A DNA stretch of 64,000 nt from contig NZ_CP067102.1 in the NCBI RefSeq assembly GCF_016616885.1, positions 1,578,501-1,642,500 on the forward strand. The letters are read 5' to 3'. A model generated the notes under the pieces. The model searched no databases, had not been told where the DNA came from, and saw nothing but the letters and a program-made list of their open reading frames with translations. This DNA comes from Bradyrhizobium diazoefficiens (GTDB lineage Bacteria; Pseudomonadota; Alphaproteobacteria; Rhizobiales; Xanthobacteraceae). The translations under genes were made by a program, and so were the position numbers. This document shows, in pieces, positions 1 to 8,547 of this stretch (position 1 is the first letter of the stretch; each line of letters begins with the position of its first letter).

Positions 1-304
1 AGGCGAAGCGCGCATCCGTTGATACGGTGTAATCGGCCGCAAACCGCAGTTCGCGGAGCGGTCGCACCCGGCTAATCGATTTCTGGTATAGCTCATGAGC
101 CTTGTAGGCTGCGAGTTCCCTGTCGTTGTCGAACTCACCGTAGACCACAACGTCGATATCGTTGCCGAACTGGTCGGCCTTGCGATTGCGACCAACCTCC
201 AGCAGGCGTGCATGTGGGATTGTGGTGAGAATTGACAGGCCTTCGATCATTTCGTCGATCCGGGCCTTATCCTTGGCGGTAAACAAAACGATGTGACGAA
301 TCAT
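1..304 (-). CDS. Dabb (stress-responsive alpha/beta barrel) protein, partial
   Basis: The minus strand is open from an ATG at 304 to the window edge, about 101 codons without a stop, so the 3' end lies outside. It begins MIRHIVLFTAKD and contains LLEVGRNR and a FDNDRELAAYKAHELYQ stretch followed by a VRPL segment. This is the layout of the Dabb domain (beta strand starting with an IRHIVLF-like sequence, then a helix in which a conserved His follows an AYxxH-type motif). Dabb proteins are dimeric ferredoxin-like folds of roughly 100 residues, often of unknown substrate. Family assignment is from recognition of the pattern. No function specific to symbiosis can be inferred. Confidence 0.7.
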   Translation of the reverse strand, partial: MIRHIVLFTAKDKARIDEMIEGLSILTTIPHARLLEVGRNRKADQFGNDIDVVVYGEFDNDRELAAYKAHELYQKSISRVRPLRELRFAADYTVSTDARFA

Positions 305-923
305 GAATGGCCTCGGGTTGATCGCATGCAGGCGCATAATTAACTTGGCATTGAGCCCGCTGCAACATTACCGCAGCGCGTCGCAATCGCCGCCATGGCT
401 TCGCTGCTGGAGCTTCTGCCCTTGGTCAAGCGGGCTCCATTTGCGGCACGTGACCGCAGTCCAGGCCCAGCCGCCAGCGCGCGCGCTCCAGATGCCACGA
501 CGTGAGCCGCCGGCACTCAATCATGGTGCCCCGGTGTCGGGATGAAATCGCCCTCAAACCTCACGCCATCGGTCTTCTCCTTGTTGAGATCTCCGCAGAC
601 CGAGTTGCCGTGAATTCGTCCTCGCTATGCCCGGCCCAATAGTCGATTTCGGCGATGAATTTCTGCGCCAAATAGGGAAACATCGCGCGACGTATGCGCT
701 GACAGGGAGGAGATTGGCGAATTTCTTTTAAATAAAGCGGATAAATTTCGCGCTTATCCACGGTGCCCGATCGGAAGGGGCGCAGGTCAAGGTCAAAGCG
801 ACGAGTGCAAGCGGCATACCGAAGCGCGACGCGGGATTGAGCTACGTCGCATCCCGCCCGGCCACGCGTCGCAAGCCTGAGCCCTCCAACGCGCAATGGG
901 AGAGGCAGGAATTGGAGACGGAC
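305..923. other. Stretch without a supported gene
   Basis: Open frames here (for example minus strand 561-941) have low-complexity Arg-rich translations, no convincing ribosome-binding site and no family resemblance. I see no repeat, promoter of recognisable class or RNA gene. Confidence 0.4.
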
Positions 924-1109
924 ATGTCCAAAGACCATCAAAAACTTCAGCGCAACACCGTCAAACGGTGCGCCATTTGCGCCGGAAAGTTTGGCCTTAT
1001 TCGTTACTACTCTTCGCGAACCGCCCTCTGCTCAAAGAGGTGCGTTGAGCACTTCAAGTCCCGTTGCGAAGCGGACAGCAATTGGTTACGGCGATTACCC
1101 GCCGCCTGA
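924..1109 (+). CDS. Small Cys-rich (zinc-ribbon-like) protein
   Basis: A 61-residue protein starting MSKDHQKLQRN. The start at 924 is chosen because GGAG at 914-917 sits 6 bases upstream; a longer frame from a TTG at 837 has no such signal. It carries CAIC, then 16 residues, then CSKRC (C-x2-C...C-x3-C), the spacing of small treble-clef or zinc-ribbon proteins, with basic residues on both sides. The next gene (1229-1621) has the same cysteine layout, so the two look like a related pair. Metal or nucleic-acid binding is inferred from the cysteines only. Confidence 0.6.
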   Translation: MSKDHQKLQRNTVKRCAICAGKFGLIRYYSSRTALCSKRCVEHFKSRCEADSNWLRRLPAA

Positions 1110-1228
1110 GCGGTCAGCGGCGGCCGAGAGCGCGCCTCCTACAGCGGCGCCGAAATCATTGACGTCGACTAGCGCGCGACAATCTCGCGAATTGCGCACC
1201 GACCGCAGGGAAGGCGTGGATCTCCATT

Positions 1229-1621
1229 ATGAAGTTCGTATTGGTCAATCACAGGGCTCCGCTTAACCGCGCGGCCTGCACCGCATGCGCGAAAGCTCTC
1301 GGCACCGGATACCTGCGGGATGTGTCGACGCAGAGGCCATACTGTGGTTACGATTGCTACCTTCGCCATGAAGCCAGGAGCCTGTTGATGCCTTGGCTGA
1401 AAACGTCATGTGCCGAAGTGGATGCCCCGACGCTTCACGCTTTGCCGCTCGAATTCATGACGTCGTTTGCACCATCCTACTGGTATTCGATGTCACTTGC
1501 AGCCTTGCGGATGGGGGAGCTCATGGCCGTAGAGCTGTCCAACACTGTCCGCGCGGGAACATGGACGTTTGGCTCGCCCCTGTGGCGACGCTACGGAGGT
1601 GGCCCCAGCCCATCGCAATGA
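1229..1621 (+). CDS. Small protein with paired CxxC / CxxxC motifs
   Basis: A 130-residue frame beginning MKFVLVNHRAPLNRAACTAC. Residues about 17-20 form CTAC, and about 18 residues later CGYDC completes a C-x2-C...C-x3-C layout like that of the preceding small protein. The C-terminal part (after about residue 75) becomes Trp/Gly/Pro-rich and overlaps another frame, so the real protein may have been extended by mutation. Function unknown; a structural zinc site is likely. No strong Shine-Dalgarno is visible upstream of the ATG. Confidence 0.5.
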   Translation: MKFVLVNHRAPLNRAACTACAKALGTGYLRDVSTQRPYCGYDCYLRHEARSLLMPWLKTSCAEVDAPTLHALPLEFMTSFAPSYWYSMSLAALRMGELMAVELSNTVRAGTWTFGSPLWRRYGGGPSPSQ

Positions 1622-1701
1622 GGTCCGCCGAGCTTCATAGGTCGATACAGACGACAGAGAAGCAGCTCCGTTATTGCAAGCTGGTGTCAGGAACAACCAA
1701 A

Positions 1702-2136
1702 ATGGCGGAGCATAGCTTCTGGCGCTTCTCGCGAACGTTGCATCGCGCGATCAACGACCGGCATCTTGAGGACATCGAGGTCCTCCTCGACGAGGAGGTC
1801 GACTGGACGATCTACGGTCCGATCGACATGTTTCCATTTCTCGGCACTCGGCACGGCAAGCGCGCCGTGCTCGACGTCATCCGGGAGATCTCTGACAATG
1901 TCCAGATTCGCCGTTTCGAACGCGACACCACCATGCTCGGCGTCGATTCCGCAGCCTCCATGCTGCGCTGTTCCCTGACGGCGCGCCAATCCGACAAGTC
2001 CATCTCGCTGCGCGTGGCGCAGTTCGCCCAGTTCAAGGCCGGCCGGCTCATCAGCATGCGTGTGCTCGTCGACACCTTTGATCTCGTCGAGCAGGCACTG
2101 GGCCGGCAAATTCATCTCCCGAGGATGACAAACTGA
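1702..2136 (+). CDS. NTF2-like / SnoaL-type protein
   Basis: A 144-residue protein from the ATG at 1702 (MAEHSFWRFSRTLHRAIND). The sequence follows the NTF2/SnoaL cone fold: an N-terminal helix ending in a D-hinge region (HLEDIEVLLDEEVDWTIYG), a middle FPFLGTRHGKRAVLDVIRE segment, and alternating strands up to RMTN. Members of this fold include small isomerases, cyclases and binding proteins; the substrate cannot be read from sequence. A longer in-frame reading from 1393 exists, but its first 103 residues are out of character and overlap the preceding small gene, so I trimmed to the internal ATG. Confidence 0.65.
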   Translation: MAEHSFWRFSRTLHRAINDRHLEDIEVLLDEEVDWTIYGPIDMFPFLGTRHGKRAVLDVIREISDNVQIRRFERDTTMLGVDSAASMLRCSLTARQSDKSISLRVAQFAQFKAGRLISMRVLVDTFDLVEQALGRQIHLPRMTN

Positions 2137-2290
2137 GGTGAGGGGCGCCAGCGGGTCCCTCCCTCTTGGGGTCGACGATGGCGGGTGCGCGATGCTTACG
2201 CCGGACGCGATCGCGTCTTCATTGCGTTGTGATGATGGCGATCGGCGTCAACATAGACAAATTCGTAAACGGACCAGAAGCCTCTTCCAG

Positions 2291-2926
2291 TCAGGAGGCG
2301 GGAAGGGCAAGGCGCTCAATGGTTTGAATGTGACGCGCGAGGAGGTTGCAGGCTTGATCGACGTTGCGGGATCGCAATGCCTGCAGAATCAGCCGGTGAT
2401 CCTGGTTGGACCGCGGTCGCCAGCCGGCACTTCGCGCCATTGCGAACACCAAGCGCGAATTTGCAAGCTGCAGTCCATCGAGGTTGGCGAGCAGGCGCGG
2501 CATCGCGCAGGGCGAAACGAGCGCGCGGTGAAAGGCGCGGTTGGCCATTTCAAAATCCTCGATTGTCTCGGCATTGTCTCCTTCAATGAGGGCGAGCTCG
2601 ATCCGTGCCAAATGGGCCGACGTCAGCTTTGGAACCGCATTGCGCAATGCGACCACCTCGAGCGCGGCGCGCATCTCGGCGATCTCCTTCACCGATTTGG
2701 TGTCGAGAGGAGCAACCCGCACGCCGCGACGGGGCCGAGCTACGACAAGGTGTTGGGCTTCCAGCTGCCGAAACGCCTCGCGGACAGGAACGTGACTGGA
2801 ATTGAATTGCCGCGCGACATGATCCTGCCGGAGCGGAGCGTCTGGCTGCAGCGCGCCGGTGATAATGCGCTCACCGATCGAGTCGGCGATGCGCCCGGCA
2901 ACCGTCGTGTTCTCGTCCATCACCAT
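2291..2926 (-). CDS. bioR: GntR/FadR-family regulator, probable BioR
   Basis: A 211-residue protein with an N-terminal winged helix-turn-helix (residues about 10-75, including VPVREAFRQLEAQHLVV) and a C-terminal all-helical FCD ligand domain, the FadR subgroup of GntR regulators. It is divergent from bioB with 123 bases between the two start codons. That gap contains three copies of a TTATCTA-type element, two of them as a perfect inverted repeat. BioR of alphaproteobacteria is a GntR regulator that represses biotin genes through TTATCTATAA-like sites, so both protein family and operator fit. The start may be the ATG at 2926 or at 2920 (MVMDEN). One candidate site overlaps the start codon region, suggesting autoregulation. 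Confidence 0.75.
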   Translation of the reverse strand: MVMDENTTVAGRIADSIGERIITGALQPDAPLRQDHVARQFNSSHVPVREAFRQLEAQHLVVARPRRGVRVAPLDTKSVKEIAEMRAALEVVALRNAVPKLTSAHLARIELALIEGDNAETIEDFEMANRAFHRALVSPCAMPRLLANLDGLQLANSRLVFAMARSAGWRPRSNQDHRLILQALRSRNVDQACNLLARHIQTIERLALPAS

Positions 2927-2929
2927 AGA

Positions 2930-2939
2930 TTATCTACCA
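2930..2939 (-). promoter_or_regulatory. Candidate BioR half-site at the bioR start
   Basis: TTATCTACCA at 2930-2939 resembles the TTATCTATGA elements found further right at 2993-3023. It lies immediately upstream of the regulator's start codon, a position suited to autorepression. Confidence 0.4.
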
Positions 2940-2992
2940 GAAAAACGAATGCGTTCACTTAGGACATCCTCTAGCATTGGTCGAGACTCGTT

Positions 2993-3023
2993 ATCATAGA
3001 TAATCACTCGCATTATCTATGAT
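2993..3023. promoter_or_regulatory. BioR-type operator: perfect 12-bp inverted repeat
   Basis: ATCATAGATAAT (2993-3004) and ATTATCTATGAT (3012-3023) are exact reverse complements separated by 7 bases. Each arm contains a TTATCTATGA element, matching the known BioR recognition sequence TTATCTATAA at 9 of 10 positions. The repeat ends 26 bases before the bioB start, placing it over the likely bioB promoter and consistent with repression of the biotin operon. Confidence 0.65.
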
Positions 3024-3049
3024 TAACCGCGGATGGGAGCGCGGCTCTT

Positions 3050-4045
3050 ATGGTTGCTGCTATGGACGTGAAGCGAAACGACGGAAACAACAGCGCGCAG
3101 GTCTGCAGAAGCTGGAACCGCGCCGAGGCTGAAGCACTCTATGGACTGCCGTTTGCCGAGTTGATGCTTCAGGCGCAGAGCGTTCATCGGGCCAACTTCG
3201 ATCCAAACCACGTCGAAACCGCAAGCCTGCTCAGCATCAAGACCGGCGGCTGTCCAGAGGACTGCGGCTACTGCTCGCAGAGCGCGCACTACGATACTGG
3301 GCTGAAAGCCACCCGCCTGATGAATCGCGCCGATGTGGTCGCGAGTGCGCAGCGTGCCAAGGATGCGGGAGCGACCCGTTTCTGCATGGCCGCGGCGTGG
3401 CGCAGTCCGAAAGACCGCGATCTTGATCAGGTCTGCGACATGGTCAGTGCGGTCAAGGGTCTCGGGATGGAGACCTGCGTCACGCTCGGGATGCTGATGC
3501 CAAGGCAGGCTGCGCGGCTCTCAGAGGCCGGTCTCGACTTCTACAATCACAACATCGATACCTCGGCGCGGTTCTACGGCAAGATCATCACCACCCGCAC
3601 CTTACAGGATCGGATCGACACACTTGCACATGTGCGCGAGGCGGGCATCAAGGTCTGCTGTGGTGGCATTATCGGCATGGGTGAGGGCGTCGAGGATCGC
3701 CTCGCCATGCTCGTCCTGCTTACCAACCTACCCAGCCATCCGGAAAGCGTTCCGATCAACCTGTGGAACGAGGTCAAGGGCGTGCCGGTGAATGACACCG
3801 CAGAGCGCCCCGACCCGATCGCGGTGGTGCGTCTGGTCGCGACGACCCGCATCATGATGCCCAAGACCGTGGTGCGGTTGTCCGCTGGACGCCAATACAT
3901 GAGCGATGAACTGCAGGCGCTGTGCTTCCTGGCGGGCGCAAATTCGATCTTCCTCGGCGACGTGCTGTTGACGACGAAGAACCCGAAGGCCGATCGCGAC
4001 GCCAATTTGCTGCACCGGCTCGGCATCACGTCCGGGCTATCTTGA
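3050..4045 (+). CDS. bioB: Biotin synthase
   Basis: Radical SAM enzyme that inserts sulfur into dethiobiotin to make biotin. The 331-residue protein has the CPEDCGYC cluster motif (Cys68, Cys72, Cys75) for the SAM-binding 4Fe-4S cluster, then the family signatures [15 protein letters not shown] and the C-terminal GANSIFLGD. Length is normal for the family. The ATG at 3050 is preceded by GGGAG at 3035-3039; an ATG at 3062 is an alternative. It is the first gene of bioB-panD-bioF-bioD-bioA-panB-panC and lies directly downstream of the palindromic BioR-type operator. Confidence 0.97.
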   Translation: MVAAMDVKRNDGNNSAQVCRSWNRAEAEALYGLPFAELMLQAQSVHRANFDPNHVETASLLSIKTGGCPEDCGYCSQSAHYDTGLKATRLMNRADVVASAQRAKDAGATRFCMAAAWRSPKDRDLDQVCDMVSAVKGLGMETCVTLGMLMPRQAARLSEAGLDFYNHNIDTSARFYGKIITTRTLQDRIDTLAHVREAGIKVCCGGIIGMGEGVEDRLAMLVLLTNLPSHPESVPINLWNEVKGVPVNDTAERPDPIAVVRLVATTRIMMPKTVVRLSAGRQYMSDELQALCFLAGANSIFLGDVLLTTKNPKADRDANLLHRLGITSGLS

Positions 4046-4095
4046 GGGGAAACAGGGTGGCGAACGCGGCTGCGCAAACTCCAATGTAGGTAAAC

Positions 4096-4449
4096 ATGCA
4101 GATTACGTTGATGAAAGGCAAAATCCATCGCGCATCGGTCACTGAAGCCGATCTGCACTATGAAGGCTCGATTTCGATTGATCGGTTGCTATTGGACGCT
4201 GCGGGACTCCTGATCAACGAGCGCGTCGAAATCTTTAACATCGACACCGGCGCACGCTTTGCCACCTATGTGATCGAGGCACCCAAGGGGTCCGGCATGA
4301 TAGGCCTCAATGGTGCGGCCGCGCGACTAGCGATGCCTGGCGATAAGGTCATCATCGTTGCGTATGCCGCCTTTGATGAGATGGAAGCAAAAGCGTTCAG
4401 GCCACACATTGTGCGGGTTGACCGGGAGAACCGCATCCTACCGGATTGA
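4096..4449 (+). CDS. panD: Aspartate 1-decarboxylase proenzyme
   Basis: Converts L-aspartate to beta-alanine for pantothenate synthesis. The 117-residue length is typical. It has the self-cleavage site in YEGSISID: processing between Gly24 and Ser25 would give the pyruvoyl cofactor. The downstream strands ([22 protein letters not shown], here noted only as the region around residues 58-77) match the family core. It sits between bioB and bioF, so a pantothenate gene is embedded in the biotin operon; panB and panC follow bioA, making a joint cofactor cluster. Confidence 0.95.
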   Translation: MQITLMKGKIHRASVTEADLHYEGSISIDRLLLDAAGLLINERVEIFNIDTGARFATYVIEAPKGSGMIGLNGAAARLAMPGDKVIIVAYAAFDEMEAKAFRPHIVRVDRENRILPD

Positions 4450-4530
4450 AAGCCGAGAGGCCGATGCTGGAGCCATTGTCCAGGCGGCCAATTGAATTTG
4501 CTTGATTGATGGCGACCCTGGGAGGGGTGA

Positions 4531-5685
4531 ATGAGCTCGATCCATACGGCCAAGGTCGCCGACTATGTCGCGGCGTTGCATGCCCTGAAACAAGACGACC
4601 GGCTACGCCGCCTTAGGCCGCGTGAAGGCGTCGATTTTGTATCGAACGATTATCTGGCGCTTGCGAGCGCTTCGCGCATGAAAAAGGCAGTTTCGGCGGC
4701 GCTCGAGGCCGGCACTCCGATCGGAGCGGGTGGGTCGCGGCTTCTGCGCGGCAATTGCGAGGAGCACGAACGCCTCGAAGCAGAAGCGGCTCAGTTTTTT
4801 GGGGCGGAGACGGCGCTCTTCTTCGGCGGCGGTTATGTCGCAAATTTCGCTCTTCTGACAACATTGCCGCAGCGCGGCGATCTACTCGTTCTCGATGCTC
4901 TCGTGCACGCGAGCATCCATGAAGGTGCGCGAGCTGGCCGGGCTGACTCTCGCACAAGCGCCCACAACGATCCTCAGTCGGTCGAAGACACAATCCGCGA
5001 CTGGCGTACCCAGGGCGGAGTGGGCCGGGTCTGGATCGTGGTTGAAAGTCTCTACAGCATGGATGGCGACTTCGCGCCGCTCGAAGACCTCCTCGCTATC
5101 GCCGGCCGGCACGACGGGTTCCTGATGGTCGATGAGGCCCACGCCACAGGCGTCTACGGGGAGCTGGGACGAGGACTCACCGCCTCCTATGAGGGACAAG
5201 GAAATCTGTTGGTCGTTCATACCTGCGGCAAGGCGCTGGGCGCCGCAGGCGCGCTCGTCACTGCCTCAACGGCCATGCGCGACTTCATGGTCAATCGCTG
5301 TCGCCCGTTTATCTTCGCCACAGCACCCTCACCATTGATGGCCGTTGCCGTGCGGGAGGCCCTGTTAATCCTGCAGCAGGAACCCGAGCGGCAGCAGCGT
5401 TTGGCCAAGCTGGTCGCGTTCACGCATCGGGAGATCGGCGTGCGTGGCGGGCGAAGTCCTTCGGCCTCGCAGATCGTGCCCTATATCGTCGGCGACAACG
5501 GGCGTGCGATGCGGCTCGCATCGCGACTGCAGGCTCGTGGCTTCGATATCCGCGGAATCCGACCGCCAACCGTCCCCATGGGTACGGCACGCTTGCGAAT
5601 TTCACTGACCCTCAACATCGGGGAGGAGGACGTGCGTGCAATGCTCGATGCGCTGTTCGAGGAGACGAGAGGTGAAGCCCGATGA
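4531..5685 (+). CDS. bioF: 8-amino-7-oxononanoate synthase
   Basis: PLP-dependent alpha-oxoamine synthase that condenses pimeloyl thioester with L-alanine, the first ring-assembly step of biotin. The 384 residues include FVSNDYLALAS near the N terminus, the GSRLLRGN glycine-rich loop, VDEAHATGVYG (Asp that contacts the PLP ring), and HTCGKALGAAGA with the Schiff-base lysine at about residue 234. Length and order are standard. Its stop overlaps the bioD start by 4 bases (ATGA), indicating translational coupling. Confidence 0.96.
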   Translation: MSSIHTAKVADYVAALHALKQDDRLRRLRPREGVDFVSNDYLALASASRMKKAVSAALEAGTPIGAGGSRLLRGNCEEHERLEAEAAQFFGAETALFFGGGYVANFALLTTLPQRGDLLVLDALVHASIHEGARAGRADSRTSAHNDPQSVEDTIRDWRTQGGVGRVWIVVESLYSMDGDFAPLEDLLAIAGRHDGFLMVDEAHATGVYGELGRGLTASYEGQGNLLVVHTCGKALGAAGALVTASTAMRDFMVNRCRPFIFATAPSPLMAVAVREALLILQQEPERQQRLAKLVAFTHREIGVRGGRSPSASQIVPYIVGDNGRAMRLASRLQARGFDIRGIRPPTVPMGTARLRISLTLNIGEEDVRAMLDALFEETRGEAR

Positions 5686-6314
5686 GACAGCAGATCGTCG
5701 TGACAGGCACGGATACCGGGATCGGAAAGACGGTCTTTTCCGCAGGGCTCGCTAATCTCCTCGGCGCGAACTATTGGAAACCGATTCAGGCCGGCCTCGA
5801 AGGAGAAACCGACACCGAAGTCGTCGCGCGGCTGGGGAGTCTTTCAGGCGATCGCATCGTGCCGGAGGTTCACCGCCTTCGAACGCCGGCTTCGCCCTAT
5901 CACTCCGCGGAAATTGACGGCGTTCGCATCGATGCGGACTCGCTCGCTGTGCCAGACACCGGCGGGCGACCGTTGGTCATCGAGGGCGCCGGCGGGCTGA
6001 TGGTGCCGCTGAGTCTCGGCACACTTTATGCTGACGTCTTTGAGCGATGGCGCATTCCAGCGGTGCTCTGCGCTCGGACGGCGCTGGGCACCATTAATCA
6101 CTCGCTGCTGTCGATAGAAGCTCTGCGGAGGCGCCATATCGACATCCTCGGGATTGCATTCATTGGGGAGCGGAATGCTGACACTGAGAGTGCGGTTTGC
6201 GAGATTGGCCGCGTGCGTTGGTTAGGGCGATTGCCCTGGCTTGCTCCCCTCACGCCAGACACGCTGCAGGACGCGTTCAAGGCGTCGTTTCGCGCTGATA
6301 CGTTCAAGTCATGA
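5682..6314 (+). CDS. bioD: Dethiobiotin synthetase
   Basis: ATP-dependent carboxylase that closes the ureido ring of dethiobiotin from 7,8-diaminononanoate. The 210-residue protein has the P-loop GTDTGIGKT (residues 9-17), the YWKPIQAGLE substrate loop and the VIEGAGGLMVPL motif. The start overlaps the bioF stop by 4 bases. Immediately after its stop the sequence turns into a diverged copy of the first about 80 bases of bioA, and a diverged copy of the bioD 3' end reappears just before the real bioA, so the bioD/bioA junction is a mosaic. Confidence 0.95.
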   Translation: MRQQIVVTGTDTGIGKTVFSAGLANLLGANYWKPIQAGLEGETDTEVVARLGSLSGDRIVPEVHRLRTPASPYHSAEIDGVRIDADSLAVPDTGGRPLVIEGAGGLMVPLSLGTLYADVFERWRIPAVLCARTALGTINHSLLSIEALRRRHIDILGIAFIGERNADTESAVCEIGRVRWLGRLPWLAPLTPDTLQDAFKASFRADTFKS

Positions 6315-6397
6315 TGACGAACAGGAAAACCCAGATCTGGTGTCGGTTCATGCAACACGCGCTTCTGGATGACATCACCAAGGTTATGGGTTCAAAG
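6312..6397 (+). pseudogene. Relic of a bioA 5' end
   Basis: About 85 bases starting at the bioD stop align with the first about 80 bases of the intact bioA at 6904: both encode a run of basic residues, then IW-x3-FMQHALLDD (relic) versus IWHPFTQHALQGE (bioA), followed by a near-identical TKVM/TKVL region. The match stops at about 6397 and unrelated sequence follows. It overlaps the last codon of bioD. The divergence between the copies is too large for a recent tandem duplication, which points to recombination with a related but different bio operon. Confidence 0.7.
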
Positions 6398-6419
6398 ATG
6401 CGCGTTTGAGTCTCGGCTC

Positions 6420-6683
6420 ATGGTTATAGACCCCGCAAATGGTGAAGCTCGTCGCGTCCCCTTCAATCCGCCGCTCGAAGCAAGATACATGTCGGTTGAC
6501 GGCTGCTTCGCAGGAAACTGCCTCGTTCTGAACACGGGCGAGTATGGCGCTCTCCTTGAAAATATTCCGCCAACGCTGGATGAGTTCTTTTTGATCTTCA
6601 CTTCGGCGGCAAGGCCGGTTTTTCGACGATGCAAGAGAGCATGGGTTCGGGGCAGCAAGATGGATGTCGACTATCACCGCTAG
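6420..6683 (+). CDS. PilZ-like small protein inside the bioD/bioA scar
   Basis: An 87-residue frame (a longer reading begins at 6369 inside the bioA relic). It shows LVLNTGEYGALLEN, reminiscent of the D/N-x-S-x-x-G motif of PilZ domains, then PPTLDEFFLIFTSAARPVF and RRCKRAWVRGSKMDVDYH. The latter two match the FFL...RRC..AWV.G..xGV.F end of the compact PilZ proteins common in bradyrhizobia. The usual N-terminal RxxxR is not clear. PilZ domains bind cyclic di-GMP. The gene is bracketed by relic bioA and bioD sequence, so it arrived with, or was trapped by, the rearrangement; it may no longer be functional, and no good ribosome-binding site is visible. Confidence 0.45.
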   Translation: MVIDPANGEARRVPFNPPLEARYMSVDGCFAGNCLVLNTGEYGALLENIPPTLDEFFLIFTSAARPVFRRCKRAWVRGSKMDVDYHR

Positions 6684-6714
6684 CTTCGCAAGGCATATGT
6701 AGGAAGCTATCAAA

Positions 6715-6903
6715 GGAGCAACAATGCGCCGCTTCTGCGTCGACCAGGCCAATGCCTTCATCGCGGAACAAAAGAATGAGCACAATTTGCGAGAGCGATC
6801 GGCTGTCCGTTGGCTAGGGCGAGTGCTCGGGCCGTCCCTCTCTCATTGCAAACACGCCGCAGGCTGCGTTCAAGGCCTCATTGCGTGCTGGTGAGTTCAA
6901 GCC
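6715..6903 (+). pseudogene. Relic of a bioD 3' end
   Basis: The 190 bases before bioA are homologous to 6121-6314 of the intact bioD. The relic reads MRRFCVDQANAFIAEQ where bioD has LRRRHIDILGIAFIGE. Both then reach RWLGR and an AAGCVQG / ALQDAFKA region, and both end in a GTTCAAG-x-C(A/G)TGA sequence. A frame from 6724 to 6894 with AAGGAG upstream is therefore not an independent gene but this fragment, shifted out of frame in its second half. Confidence 0.7.
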
Positions 6904-8169
6904 GTGACGCCGAAGAAGAAGCCCGCGATCTGGCACCCGTTCACGCAACACGCGCTTCAGGGCGAGATGACAAAGGTTCTGCGTGGCGATGGTGCTTATC
7001 TCTACACCGCGGATGACCGCCGCATCATCGATGCAATCTCATCCTGGTGGGTCGTGACCCACGGTCATTGCCAACCGCACATTGTCAGGGCGATTCAGGA
7101 ACAGGCGGGCAAGCTCAACCAGATCATCTTTGCCGGCTATACCCACGATCCGGCTGAGGAGATTGCGGCGCTACTCTTGAAGCTCGCACCCCGTGGGCTC
7201 GACCATGTCTTCTTCTCCGACAGCGGGTCCACGAGCGTGGAAGTCGCCTTAAAAATGGCGATCGGCTATTGGAATAATATTGGCGAGCCGCGGACACGCA
7301 TTGTCGTGATGCAACATTCCTATCACGGCGATACAATTGGGGCGATGTCGGTGGGGGCCCGGGGCGTGTTCAGTGACGCATACGGGCCCTTGCTGTTTGA
7401 CGTGACCGCAGTTCCGTTCCCTGCGGAAGGCCGTGAGCAGGCGACCCTCGATGCGCTCGAGTCCGCATGCCGAAACCAAAGTCCCGCAGCCCTTATTGTG
7501 GAGCCTCTGATTTTGGGGGCAGGCGGGATGCTGATGTACCCTGCTTGGGCGCTAGGAGAAATGAAGCGGATCTGCGAGGCCTTTGACGTTCTGTTCATCG
7601 CCGACGAGGTCATGACCGGCTGGGGCCGTACCGGAACGCTATTCGCCTGCGAGCAGGCCGATGTCAGTCCCGATATCGCCTGCTATTCGAAAGGCCTCAC
7701 CGGAGGGGCGCTCCCGCTGGCAGTGACGCTCTGCCGCGCCGAGATATTCGACGCGCATTACTCAAGGGATCGTACCCGCACGTTCTTTCATTCGAGTTCA
7801 TATACCGCGAATCCAGTGGCCTGCGCCGCCGCAAAAGCGAATCTGGATCTCTGGCAAGATCAGGAATCACACCAGCGCGTCGCGTCTGTCGCCACGATGC
7901 AAGAGCATGCAATCGAGCCATTCCGTGCCGACCCGCGCTTTGCAAACGTCCGGCGGACCGGCACCATTACAGCGCTCGATCTGAAAACCAGCGATCCGGG
8001 CTATCTGGCAGGCATCGGTCCGAAGCTTCAGGCCTTCTTCGAGAGCCGAAATCTCTTGCTGCGGCCACTCGGCAACACGATCTACGTGATGCCGCCTTAT
8101 TGCGTCACGGCGGCAGATCTTGATCAAATCTACGCCGGCATCAGGGATGCTGCCGATGCGCTAGCTTGA
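6904..8169 (+). CDS. bioA: Adenosylmethionine-8-amino-7-oxononanoate aminotransferase
   Basis: PLP enzyme that transfers an amino group from SAM to 7-keto-8-aminopelargonate. The 421 residues start at a GTG (6904). Signatures are IWHPFTQH, the SSWWVVTHGHCQP region typical of BioA, the SGSTSVEVALKMA helix, FIADEVMTGWGRTG, and YSKGLTGG carrying the catalytic lysine (about residue 263). Length is standard. It directly follows the relic bioD 3' end, so its translation initiation region derives from the rearranged segment rather than from the intact bioD. Confidence 0.95.
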   Translation: MTPKKKPAIWHPFTQHALQGEMTKVLRGDGAYLYTADDRRIIDAISSWWVVTHGHCQPHIVRAIQEQAGKLNQIIFAGYTHDPAEEIAALLLKLAPRGLDHVFFSDSGSTSVEVALKMAIGYWNNIGEPRTRIVVMQHSYHGDTIGAMSVGARGVFSDAYGPLLFDVTAVPFPAEGREQATLDALESACRNQSPAALIVEPLILGAGGMLMYPAWALGEMKRICEAFDVLFIADEVMTGWGRTGTLFACEQADVSPDIACYSKGLTGGALPLAVTLCRAEIFDAHYSRDRTRTFFHSSSYTANPVACAAAKANLDLWQDQESHQRVASVATMQEHAIEPFRADPRFANVRRTGTITALDLKTSDPGYLAGIGPKLQAFFESRNLLLRPLGNTIYVMPPYCVTAADLDQIYAGIRDAADALA

Positions 8170-8547
8170 GGGTGCGGCTCGAGCGCGTCTGACGGAACCC
8201 AACTGCGGCCCCAAGGTGAATATGCTGGCCGAACCCGAACCTGCCGGAGGCTTTGGCAAAAGATCCGAGCCGCTGTCGCAGATGTACCCGGCGCAAACTC
8301 GCCAGATGTGCGGAGAGCGTTAGCATGCGTGGTGCCCAGCGCGTTGCACAGCCGCTCCGCGCGACGAAACAGTGGCTGGAAAGTTTCCCTTTCGATGATT
8401 GCGCAATCATTAGACGTTTCTGTCTGTCCGCCGCTGGCTTGGGAAACGTGCTTTTCCGGATCGCCTGCACCATTGACAGTCTTCTCTCAGCTTCCGTAGG
8501 TAGCCCCGAGGTCCGGGATGCGGGCAGTGGAGCGGTCGGAATCTAAG
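8170..8547. other. Intergenic stretch between bioA and panB
   Basis: 378 bases with only unsupported overlapping frames. In some rhizobial bio operons a KAS III-type bioZ lies at this position; I looked for its motifs in all frames and saw none. Confidence 0.4.

Noticed and set aside
6724..6894. 56-residue plus-strand ORF with AAGGAG upstream before bioA
   Set aside because: It aligns with the 3' part of bioD, so it is a relic fragment rather than an independent gene.
8253..8546. 97-residue frame between bioA and panB, tested as a bioZ candidate
   Set aside because: No KAS III motifs; the overlapping frame at 8308-8499 reads equally well.
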